Assembly (NCBI GenBank): GCA_001632435.1
Contig: KV423988.1
Location: forward strand, 62,001 to 126,000
DNA length: 64,000 nucleotides
Origin: Calocera cornea HHB12733
Taxonomy: Eukaryota; Basidiomycota; Dacrymycetes; Dacrymycetales; Dacrymycetaceae
Direction of reading: 5' to 3'
This document shows positions 33,997 through 43,015 of the stretch, one piece after another. The position numbers and the translations under genes are program-made. Position 1 is the first letter of the stretch. Each line of letters begins with the position of its first letter. Under the pieces are notes generated by a model, which ran no database searches, was not told the DNA's origin, and saw only the letters and a program-made list of their open reading frames with translations.

Positions 33997-34918
33997 GTGT
34001 TCGCGAAGCAGAGAGGATCAATAAACGGAGTCTTCGTTGAGCACGTCCACATGCTTGTGCACTTCTGCTGGCACGCACTTGTGTCGCCCACTGCTCAGAC
34101 AGCACCAGCTTGCCAGAGATGTACATTCACTCGCACACCAGTCTTACGGGCACGGATTCTACAGTACAGGGGCAGCAGCGAGGCAAGGTTGTTGTCCCAT
34201 TCCAGTCGGTGCACGGCAGAACTGTGGTCGTCCATGAGCGCAACAAAGCCGGACGCTCGCTGCAAGCGCTTTGGTCGCGGGTTCAAGATTAAAGTGTCTA
34301 TTGCACCCGAAGATAGCCCGACGAGTGAAAAAAAAAAGAACAAAGAGGGTCGCACACTCACATGGGTGTGTATGGCCTCGGCCCGGCTCTCGAACGCCCA
34401 AACAGAGTGGCAGAACCGAAATGTGTGTTTCTCCCCACCGTTGAGATTCTGCGGCAGCGCGATGGAGACTCAAAGCGATGGCGGGTTCTCCCGAGCTCCT
34501 CTCCATTTTGTCATCCCCGACATCCCTTCGACCAAATGATCCACTTTCGGAAATACTCGGAGATGAGCCTTCTGCAACTGCGAAGGCACAACAAGCTGAG
34601 GTGGGCTGCCTAGCAGCACGCTTGCATCTGAGAACTGCCTGAATAACTATGCAGACAGCTCTCCGCGTGACTCAATGAGCTTTATTTAGCAGGAATAGTG
34701 GACTGGAGGTGCGGTGTGTGCGCGCGGGTCGAACGCCGCGTGTGGCGCCGCAGAACTGAGGCGCGCAACCTCAGGCTGCTCCGCACATGTCGCGCGCTTA
34801 TCGCGTTTAGAAATTTGATTCCGCTGGTTGTTAGAAGGGTCGCGATAGCTCGCGAACAATCATGTGTCTCTCACACGACTTGCCTTATCCCTCTTTCTTG
34901 CTTGATTTATTTGGGTAA
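33997..34918. other. Intergenic region
   Basis: Upstream of the P-loop gene and of the hydrolase remnant. A run of nine A at about 34328-34336 and short overlapping frames only. No gene seen. Confidence 0.5.
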
Positions 34919-36077
34919 ATGGATGTTAGAGACGAACCAACTACCCCCAGCACCAGCGACTCGGAGCAGGTTCTGCTCGTCCTGTGCGGCCTCATAGGCT
35001 CAGGAAAGGTGAGATACTTCTCTTGGCGTGGTCTCACGATCATCAGCGGGCAGACCCGCTAAATACCTTATTTTCGCACAGTCCACTTTTGCAAAGGCAC
35101 TTCAGCAACACTTTCCAGACTTTATTCGTTGCAATCAAGATGAACTAGGAAACCGTCATGCCGTAGAGCAGCTTGCGATTGATTCACTGCAGAAGGGCTT
35201 GTCTGTCTGCATCGATCGCACAAATGTGGACCCAAGCCAACGGCGTTACTGGATCGAGATAGCGCAATTGTTCCCTGGTACGCAGATATGGGCGCTGGCA
35301 TGTAAGTTGATCTCTCTTTTGTAAATATTTTGGCTCATGTTAGCGCAGTTAACACGTCCAAGGAGGTAAGAAAAGTGGGTGAGCTATTTATATCTTCTAA
35401 ACTCTATTCCCCAGGTTTGCGCCGAAAGGTTAGCTGGTCGCCTCAACCACCCGACCATCAAAACCCACCAGCAAGCGCTCGAAGTCCTGGACCGATTCGC
35501 TTGGCAGTACAAGCCGCCATCCTACGCGGAGGGGTTTGACCGTATCCTCGTCCTGTCGGACGGTGCACGAGGATACGCAAAAGAAGATATTGCCAACCTG
35601 CTGGACCATATCCGGGACGAAGTACCCCCGACGCCGGACGACTTCTCTCCGCCTGATCAACCGCACCGCGGGCAACCAGGCTACAGAGGAGGGTATCGCA
35701 AGCTGGACTATCGACACTCTGGACAGTCATTGCCAGGCTATCCGGCTCATGACAACGGCCGGCCGTACGAGCAACCAAAAGGACAGGTATACCGGCACTC
35801 GAGAGGGCACGTCAGCCGGACGCGCGCCGCACCGTATCATGCCGCAGGGAACGGTGTTCGACCACGAGCGGCCAATGGCCAGTCCCGCTCGTCGCAGGAG
35901 GAAGAACGACAGCGCCAATCGCCGCAATCGCCCCAGTCTGGACAAGGGTCATCCCCGGAACAGATTCCCGCCGCTCGCAACACGCACGAATGGGTGCTTC
36001 GGACGGTGCCTCAAGCTGGACCTCCTCTGCAGCAGTACCAGGATGAGCAGCTTCCAGCAGAGCTCGACACCGAGTGA
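34919..36077 (+). CDS. P-loop polynucleotide-kinase-like protein
   Basis: Four exons: 34919-35008, 35082-35301, 35349-35365, 35415-36077, giving 329 aa. Exon 1 ends inside the Walker A motif, and joining gives LCGLIGSGKSTFAKALQQHF. Next come CNQDELGNRHAVE and VCIDRTNVDPSQRRYWIEIA, matching the kinase module of the AAA_33/PNKP type (Walker A, a substrate DE pair, and a RTN lid region). The C-terminal 150 residues are disordered and rich in Gly/Arg/Tyr/Gln. There is no phosphatase or FHA domain, so it is a stand-alone kinase-like domain. The role (5'-end phosphorylation of nucleic acid or another substrate) is inference. Exon 3 is a micro-exon of 17 nt and needs transcript support. The start was chosen because it is the only ATG in frame with the P-loop. 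Confidence 0.75.
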
Positions 36078-36209
36078 CGCTCTCGCGCCCCATGTCTCAC
36101 CACGTCTATACCGCGCGCGCCGACGGCATACCCACCCACCCACCCACGTGTTCCATAGTGTTCTATACGGATTGTATCGTGTTATGTACTAGCTCCATGA
36201 TTGATGATC

Positions 36210-36290
36210 GTTAACGTAGATTATCACCTCACGGATCAACTCACCTCGCGGATCACCCGCATAGCCACACATGCTCGTTATTTTGTGCGC
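36210..36290 (+). repeat. Left terminal inverted repeat of the transposon
   Basis: Inverted match to 36900-36981 with about three mismatches. Two of them are C/T differences at CpG sites. Confidence 0.85.
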
Positions 36291-36899
36291 CCAATTTCTC
36301 CGTCAACACAATGCCTGGTGCATTCCAGAAAAAGCAAGGGCTTTAGGAGGGCCAGATGCTTCATTTTGATGTTTTGATCCATTGCTTTTGTGTTGTTCCT
36401 AAGGCCTGTATGACTCCAGTTATGACTGCACAGCCGCAATTGTAGAATCTCGCTTCTATGGCAGATATCTCATGCAACAATGCCAATCTATCCTATTCAG
36501 AGTACAAGGTACTTATTTAGTGCATGATCAAGCTGGGTGCTGCAGGGATTTTGATGGATCAGCCTGGTTGTGGAAATCTGCCAATCAGGGGTGGGCAGGG
36601 GTCATTTTTGGTCATAATTGCAAAACCAGGTCTCTCCAGCCAAATCCCTCTTGCACATAGCTAATCCATATACTGAACAGCTGCCTTGCACTCTGGTGTA
36701 GCCAGATCAGCAGTGTTGCACCAGCTATCAGTCTTAGAAGCAAGATTGCACATATGTGGCTGTGTAGCACACAACAGGTCATAAAAGCCTTAGGAGTAAG
36801 ATAAAGGGCTAGCCTAAAAGATAAACTCAATGCCTCTAGTCCCTCTGCAGCCCTTGGTACTTTCTGGGAAGCATTTGCATCATGTTGACAGAGAAATTG

Positions 36900-36981
36900 C
36901 GCGCACAAAATAACAAGCATGTGTGGCTGTGCGGGTGATCCGCAAGGTGAGTTGATCCGTGAGGTGATAATCTACGTTAAC
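36900..36981 (-). repeat. Right terminal inverted repeat of the transposon
   Basis: Inverted match to 36210-36290. Confidence 0.85.
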
Positions 36982-37386
36982 GGATGGCATTTAAACCCTA
37001 AATATACAGCGAGAAAGAGACGGAGTACGATTTACCCTAAGCTACTTTTGGATTGGTGGTGATCATGCATCATGGAGTGATGGTGGTGGACAGTGGAACT
37101 GGCATGTGTGATGGGAGGAATCATGTGGCGTGCGAGCCGGAATGATGTGGTGGTGGTGGTGAATGCAGCATAAAAGGTACACTAGTACGGTGGATGTAGC
37201 CGGGCCGAAAGAAATCGTCGTCGTAGAATGGAAAGAGATTAAGAGAGTAATTTTGTGGGCGCCGAATACGGTTTTGTAGTTGGCGTCGCTTTGTTCAGTA
37301 CGTTGCCGCGTTTCAGCTCCCTTGTCGCCCACGCGCACAAAGCGAGCTGGGTTTTCCTTTTGGTCGCGCTCCAGGGCCCACGCCCC
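36982..37386. other. Intergenic region downstream of the 1052-aa gene
   Basis: Holds a short GTG-rich microsatellite near 37148-37162. No gene seen. Confidence 0.5.
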
Positions 37387-40300
37387 TCAGAACGGCCTGC
37401 CATGGGTCCTGTTCCTGACCTTGGGCGTGACGTCGATCCCGCCTCCTTTCTGCCCAAGCACGCGCTTCTTGTCCCTCCGGCGCTCCTTGTGGCTCTTGAC
37501 GGCCTTGTCCGCCCTCTTCTTCGGGCTGAGCGCAGCGCGCAGGGAGATGCTGCTGAGCGGGCCGGCAGCCTCCCCGTCGAGCATGACGGGGCTCGGGCTG
37601 CGCTCGGGGATGTACGCGTCGCGCGCGGGGAAGATGATGGGGGAGACGACGACCATGCTCCTGCCGACGAGATCGGGCGCGAGGAGCGTGTCGTCCCCCT
37701 CGTGGTCCATCGCGAACGCCGCGACCGAGAGGCTCATCTCCATGCCGGCCTCTGCGCCCTGCGCGCGCGCACGGCGGAACCACTGGCCGAGGGGCACAGA
37801 GTCGAGCCGCGTCAGGTGGCGCATGATCGCCGTGTCGCCCTCGTCCTCGTTGTCCTCCCCCTCCGCCTCGGAGCTGGGGATGCTCTCGTCGTACAGGAAG
37901 TAGGACGTGTCGAGGAGGTCGTCCAGGTCGAGCGCGTCCGGCGACTCTGGCGAGCGGACAAGCGCCAGCTCACCCTGCGAGGATGCCGAGGGGTCGAGCT
38001 CGTTCTCCTGGTCCGGATCGTGCTCCAGCCCGAGGTCCTCGCCGTGCTCCTCGTCGTACGCCGTGCGCGCCCGCTTCGAGCCCTCGTAGTACCAGCTCGC
38101 CTCGCTCCTGGAGCTGCTCTCCCGCCTGCGCTTCTGGCCCGCGCCAGTCCAGCGCAGCCTCGCGAAGGGCGACACGCCCGCTCGGTCCGTCCCGTCCACG
38201 ACGAAGATCATGCTCTTGAGGGGGGTGGTCCAGGTTGACAGCGCGGGCAGGGGGTGCGGGCGGACGACCTTGCTGCTGGACTGCGGGATTGGGCGAGGGA
38301 GCGGGCGGACGGCGCGGGGCGTCTTTGTCGGGGTCGCTAGGACGGGCGGGGCGGGCGGCGCAGCGGCTGCTGCAGCAGCAGAGGCGATGACGCTGGCCAG
38401 TGTAGGCGCGGGCGGCGCCAGCTCCATCTGGAGCCCCAGCGCAGGCGGGCTAAGCAGCATCGGGTCCACGCCCTGCATCTCCCTCTCCCTCTCCCTCTCC
38501 CTCTCGGCAGACCGGGACCTCACCAGCCCCAGCTCGAGCATGGCCTCCGCCTCCTCCTTCCTCAATCCCGGTACGTCCTCCTCGTCCGTCGTCTCGCCCT
38601 CGCCGGTCCACTCTGAGCTAGCCTCGGACGGGCCGTCCCCTTCCGAGTCCAGCTCTGAGCTGAGCACCGGGAGGAGCGGGAGCGAGGGCAGGGGGAGGAG
38701 CAGCTCGTCCGGCTGCGAGAGGGGGACGAAGGCGAGGCGTTCCGGCTCGGGCTCCGTCGCCTCCCCCTCGCCCTCCTCTTCGCCTCCCGCATCAGCAGGC
38801 CGAGCCCGAGGCAGCTCGTCCTCAGAAGGGAACAGCTCCATCATCTCCTCCTCCTCGCTCGCCCAGCTCAGGCTCTCCCGCTCCCACTCCCCGCCGAACA
38901 CCAGGCGGCCCTCCCCATCCTCGACCAGGACCATCTTGGGCCGCTTCTCCCGCCGCTTGGAGGGCTTACGCCGCTTCTCGTCGTCAGAGGTCGTGTAGGG
39001 CCGCTTGCGCTTGCCGAGCTTGGCGGAGGTGGCCGGCGAGGGGGCGTGGGGCTTCGCAGGTACCTTGCCCTTCCCCTTGCTTCTCCTCGAGCGCCGCCAG
39101 GGCCCCGCCCCAGCGGCGTAGTCCAGCAGCCCTGCCCTGGCAGCCTCAGCCCGGCTGACGCTGCTCAAGCTGCCGTCGCTCCCCTCAACCCCGTCCATCC
39201 CCTCGTCGTCCCCAGTAGAATCCGACTCCGTCTCCTCCCCGCCCCTGGCGGCAGCCGCCGCCGCCGCCGACGCCCGTCGCCCAGAGTAGAAGTCCGAGGA
39301 GAAGTCGGAAAAGTCCGAAAGGTGCGCAAAGAACCGGTCCTCCTCGTCGTCCGAGCTCTCCGTCCACTGGCTGTCCTCCTGCGCAGCGGGCGGGGCAGCA
39401 GCAGGCGCGAGGGGAGGAGAGGCGGTGTGCTGGCGGTCCGCGTCGTCGTCCTCTGCCTCCTCCTCCTCTTCGTCGTCGTCGTCATCGTCGTCGTCGTCGT
39501 CCGCGCCAGCGAGGGGCCGCTCGCCCGCCTCCTCCCCCTGCTCAACACGGCGCTCCCGCTCTCTGCGCATCCCCTTCTGCCACGCCCACCGCCGTCTCCT
39601 CCCCTCCCTCCCCTCGCCCCCTCCCTCCCTCCCCTCCCTCTCACCCTCGCCCGAGGCAGACCCCTCCTCGCCAGAAGCAGAGGCAGAGCCAAACTCCTCC
39701 TCGCGGAGGATCGCCCGCTCCTCCTCGGCCTCGAGCTCCGTGTCGTCCCCCAAGTCCAGGCTGTCGTCACTCCCCTCGCCCTCCGAGTCGCTCGCGTTGC
39801 TGCTCGTGAACGCACTGACAAACGTGGGGAACTCGCCGCTCCCCCGGCGCTGCTTGCTCCGTGCCGTGCCGGCGTCGGACAGGTCCAGGTCGGTGAGGGA
39901 GGACGAGCTCGCCTCCGCCGGCTCCGGCTGGGGGTGGAACGCCGCAGCCGCAGCCTGCGCGGCCGCGGCCGCGCGCGCTTCTTCAGCTTGGCGCGCAGCG
40001 ATGTCCTTCTTGCTCGGCCTGCCCCTCTTCCTCGGGCCGAGCGAAGCCGCAGCCGCGCGCGCAGGTGTTTCTGCCGCCACCGCCGTAGTGGCAGGCAGCG
40101 GCATCGGCCGAACCTTAATCTTCAAGCTCTTCTGCTCATCTTTTTTCACATCACCATGGGGCTGCGGAGGGTGCGCTGCCTGGTGGGAGGCAGCCTGGGC
40201 GGCGGCTTTCTTGCTGTACGCCTTTTGCTGCTTCTTTGCTGAGGCTGTGGGCGCAGGCGGGGCGGGGGCGGGGAAGACGCCCGCGGTCGGTCCGGTGTTG

Positions 40301-40545
40301 AGGGCGAAGACGCCAAAGTGGCCTCCCTGGGCATTGATATTCTGCGCGCTCGCAGGCTGCCCGCTGGCTAATGGCGTGTGTGCGTTCCCGCCGCTGACGG
40401 TGGCTGAAACGGGGACTGATTTTGGTGCTGCCGACGAAGCGGGGCCGCAGGTGCAGTCGAACTCGCACACGGGGCATATGTCGCCGTCGATGTCGATGAT
40501 GTCGTCCTCCCCCGCGGGAGGCGGTCGTATCCGGAAGTCTGTCAT
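37387..40545 (-). CDS. Large acidic nuclear-type protein of unknown function with AT-hook-like motif
   Basis: One uninterrupted frame of 1052 aa, unusual among its intron-rich neighbours. The N-terminus has a cysteine cluster (ICPVCEFDCTCG, around residues 24-35) that could bind zinc. An AT-hook-like KRGRPSKKD lies near residue 175. Long Asp/Glu runs, Ser-Asp-rich CK2-type sites, poly-Ala tracts and several basic stretches (KRKRPYTTSDDEKRRKPSKR) suggest a nuclear, chromatin- or nucleolus-associated protein. More ordered islands are FVVDGTDRAGVSPFARLRW, MRHLTRLDSVPLGQWFRRAR and MVVVSPIIFPARDAYIPE, near the C-terminus, with a basic tail. I do not recognise the family. The Asp/Glu content and the C-terminal islands are compatible with a ribosome-biogenesis regulator, but that is a guess. 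It is divergent from AATF/Bfr2. Confidence 0.65.
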   Translation of the reverse strand: MTDFRIRPPPAGEDDIIDIDGDICPVCEFDCTCGPASSAAPKSVPVSATVSGGNAHTPLASGQPASAQNINAQGGHFGVFALNTGPTAGVFPAPAPPAPTASAKKQQKAYSKKAAAQAASHQAAHPPQPHGDVKKDEQKSLKIKVRPMPLPATTAVAAETPARAAAASLGPRKRGRPSKKDIAARQAEEARAAAAAQAAAAAFHPQPEPAEASSSSLTDLDLSDAGTARSKQRRGSGEFPTFVSAFTSSNASDSEGEGSDDSLDLGDDTELEAEEERAILREEEFGSASASGEEGSASGEGEREGREGGGEGREGRRRRWAWQKGMRRERERRVEQGEEAGERPLAGADDDDDDDDDDEEEEEAEDDDADRQHTASPPLAPAAAPPAAQEDSQWTESSDDEEDRFFAHLSDFSDFSSDFYSGRRASAAAAAAARGGEETESDSTGDDEGMDGVEGSDGSLSSVSRAEAARAGLLDYAAGAGPWRRSRRSKGKGKVPAKPHAPSPATSAKLGKRKRPYTTSDDEKRRKPSKRREKRPKMVLVEDGEGRLVFGGEWERESLSWASEEEEMMELFPSEDELPRARPADAGGEEEGEGEATEPEPERLAFVPLSQPDELLLPLPSLPLLPVLSSELDSEGDGPSEASSEWTGEGETTDEEDVPGLRKEEAEAMLELGLVRSRSAEREREREREMQGVDPMLLSPPALGLQMELAPPAPTLASVIASAAAAAAAPPAPPVLATPTKTPRAVRPLPRPIPQSSSKVVRPHPLPALSTWTTPLKSMIFVVDGTDRAGVSPFARLRWTGAGQKRRRESSSRSEASWYYEGSKRARTAYDEEHGEDLGLEHDPDQENELDPSASSQGELALVRSPESPDALDLDDLLDTSYFLYDESIPSSEAEGEDNEDEGDTAIMRHLTRLDSVPLGQWFRRARAQGAEAGMEMSLSVAAFAMDHEGDDTLLAPDLVGRSMVVVSPIIFPARDAYIPERSPSPVMLDGEAAGPLSSISLRAALSPKKRADKAVKSHKERRRDKKRVLGQKGGGIDVTPKVRNRTHGRPF

Positions 40546-40984
40546 TGTGAGGTGGCTATATGCGCATATACGCCGGTGGGAGGAGGGGTGGGAGAGGGGT
40601 GTCCTGTTGAGAGGAAGGGAGCGATGGTCGGTCGGTTGCCACCCGGAGTCGTGCCCAGCGGGAGAATGGGGGAAAAGAGGAAGCAAAATAAAATGAAGGC
40701 CAAAATTCTGACACCGTGCAAGGGTTGGTGGGCGATGAGGGTTTCGCCCACTCGTACTCGGCCACCGCGCGGCACTCTTCCCGCCGCCCCGCGTGAATCC
40801 GGCGGTGGCGACCGTGAAAGGGAGTGAGGGTAAGGGTCCGGGTGGCGCAGCACGGGAGGAAGGTCGAGATTGATTTTTGCAAATCCCATCGCCACTCTCC
40901 AGCGGGTCGCCACTCTGGGCTCGCTGCATTTCTTGCTGCTTTCCACTGCTACGATACCCACTGCACGGCACGGCGACGTGCATA
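40546..40984. promoter_or_regulatory. Divergent promoter region, acidic protein / AATF
   Basis: 439 bp between divergent ATGs. GC-rich, no clear TATA. The partners might be co-regulated if both act in ribosome production (inference). Confidence 0.45.
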
Positions 40985-42876
40985 ATGGCCCGCCTCACGT
41001 TGGCACAGCAGATCGCACTGCTCGACGCTCCCCTCCCAGGTACGCCCCCTTTCCCCCCTTTCCACCCTTCCACCCCTCCATCCCCACTTCCTCCGCCTAG
41101 TCATCCCCCGTCACCCCACCCCACCCCACCTCACCCCGACTCACCCCTTCCCCAGACATAGACCCCGAAGACCCCCTATCCCACACCTCCCACGCCCACC
41201 CCGCCGAGGAAGACGCAGAAGCGGAAGGGGAAGGGGAAGGGGAAGGGGAAGACGCGCACACGGCGCATTATCTTCCTGTGGGCCGGAGCAGGCTCAGGTC
41301 CGAACGGGGCGATCCGGCGCTTGACGAGGACAGGTTCAGGGGCGTCAAGGCCCGGCGGCAGAACTTGTTTGACAGTCTTGAGTTTGAGGAGGAGGAGGAA
41401 GCTGAAGTTGGAGATGATGCTGCCGAGGAGGAGGAGGAGGAGGAGGACGACGACGACGACGCTCCGATGGAGCAGCCACGAACGCTTGATGGTGCCACGG
41501 CCGCAGTAGACGTGGGCTCTGAGGATCCCGCAGCCGACGACGGCTCGGAGGATGACGAGGACGGGACGGAGGCCGAGCCTTCGCACGCGAACGGCCACCT
41601 CCCTACCGCTGCCGTCCCTCTTTCGTCCACCGACGGCGCCGCCTCCCCCCTGTCCGCTCCCACCGCCGCCGCCACACCAGACGACCTGAAAGGGCTGACC
41701 GTCAGCGCGCAGCTCACCCTGCACACGCACCTCCTCTCCTCCCGCATCGCCCTGCAAAAGCTCGTGACCAGCGCCAACCTCCTCCCGCTCCCCGCCCACC
41801 TGCCGCTGTACACTGGCCACCCGCAGGCGAGGGAGGCTGTGCGCGGGCTGTGGGAGGAGCTCGCGGGGATGGGCGACGAGCTGGCGGGGATCAGGGAGCG
41901 CTTGGCCAGCCTGAACGGCATGGGCATGGGCCGGGAGCTGCCCGCGCGCCCGCTGAAGCGGAAACGGAAACGGCCCTCCACCACCACCTCGGACGATGCC
42001 GATGCCGATCCCGGTCCAGCCTCCTTCGCAAACGACCTCGCAGCCGCGCACGCCTACCACGCCCACCTCTCCACCACCACCCACCCCTGGCACCTCCAGA
42101 CACTGCATAAATGGAGCTCCAAGATCCTCGCCGTGCACCCGGGGCTGTTCCAGCCGCAGGGCACGGGGGGGCAGAGCAGGTTCGCCCAGCAGCATTCGCG
42201 TGGGGGTGGGCTGGGCATGGGCGAGGGAGGGGGAGGGGCGCGAGGCGCGGTCGAGGCGGTCGAGCTGGGGCTGAGGGAGGAGGGGAAGAGGGAGAGGGGG
42301 AGGAAGGGCGGGAGGAGAGGGGAGAGGCGCATCGGGCAGGGAGTGGGAGCTGCTCCCGAGCTGCTCGACGGCGCGGCCGGAGCTGCGGACGCGGACGCGG
42401 ACGCCGACTCGGACCAGGACCAGGACCAGGACCAGGAGCAAGAGACCTACTCCGACACAGCGTTCTACGGCTCCCTCCTGCGCAGCATCATCGACGCCCG
42501 CTCGCACTCGGGCACCGGCACGCAAGTGCAAGCGCTCAACGAGCTGCTGCCCAACCGCCGGTCCAAGGCGCTCAAGCGGGCCGTGGACACGCGCGCGAGT
42601 AAGGGCCGCAAGCTGCGGTTTGAGGTGCATGAGCGCCTGAGGCACTTTATGGTTCCTGCCCCCGCATCGCCTGCTGCGGGCCTGGGTGGGGCGGCGGGGA
42701 TGGGCGGCAGTGGGCAGTGGGGGGAGGGGCAGGTGGAGGAGCTCTTCGCTAGTCTGCTGGGCGGCGACGCGCACGATGCCTCGGGAAGGGCCCCGGTGGA
42801 TGGTCCCAACGCCGTGGACGGAGGGGGCAGGCGCGGCGAGACGGTCGAAGTGGGTCAGCTGCGGGTCTTCGGGTAG
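40985..42876 (+). CDS. BFR2: AATF/Bfr2 (Che-1) ribosome-biogenesis protein
   Basis: Two exons: 40985-41039 and 41156-42876, giving 591 aa. The N-terminus MARLTLAQQIALLDAP is typical, followed by acidic Glu-Gly and Glu-Asp runs. The AATF-Che1 domain spans about residues 160-350, with LTLHTHLLSSRIALQKLV and WHLQTLHKWSSKI. The C-terminal TRAUB domain is about residues 450-590 (YSDTAFYGSLLRSIIDA, ASKGRKLRFEVHERLRHFM, EELFASLLGG). In yeast Bfr2 is an essential 90S pre-ribosome (SSU processome) factor needed for 18S rRNA maturation; the nucleolus is the expected site. A microsatellite of GGGGAA units makes the (Glu-Gly)n run near residue 40. The intron is 116 nt, longer than average here. Confidence 0.85.
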
Positions 42877-43015
42877 CCCAAGGCGGCGCAGCGCGGCACG
42901 GCGCGGCACTCCATATTTGTAGATAAAGGTATAATGCAAGCGGGTAACCGGATCCTCCTCCTCCTCTCGCCGCGTACAGCACGCCCACCGAGCAGTCCTG
43001 GTGTGCAGTGGTAAA

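Larger units (their letters stand above)
36210..36981. mobile_element. Non-autonomous DNA transposon (MITE-like) with long terminal inverted repeats
   Basis: The left end (36210-36290) and right end (36900-36981) are inverted copies: both read GTTAACGTAGATTATCACCT from the outside inward, and the first 80 or so bases differ at only about three positions. Weaker inverted similarity continues to about 130 bp. The 772-bp element is AT-richer than its surroundings and has no transposase-sized frame, so it would depend on an enzyme supplied elsewhere. TTAA occurs at both ends (36211-36214, 36977-36980) and could be a target-site duplication, or simply part of a palindromic GTTAAC terminus. It lies 130 bp past the stop codon of the P-loop gene. 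Confidence 0.8.

Noticed and set aside
37255..38238. Plus-strand frame of 327 codons opposite the 1052-aa gene
   Set aside because: Arg/Leu/Ala-rich shadow. The minus-strand protein shows ordered motifs and acidic tracts expected of a real gene.
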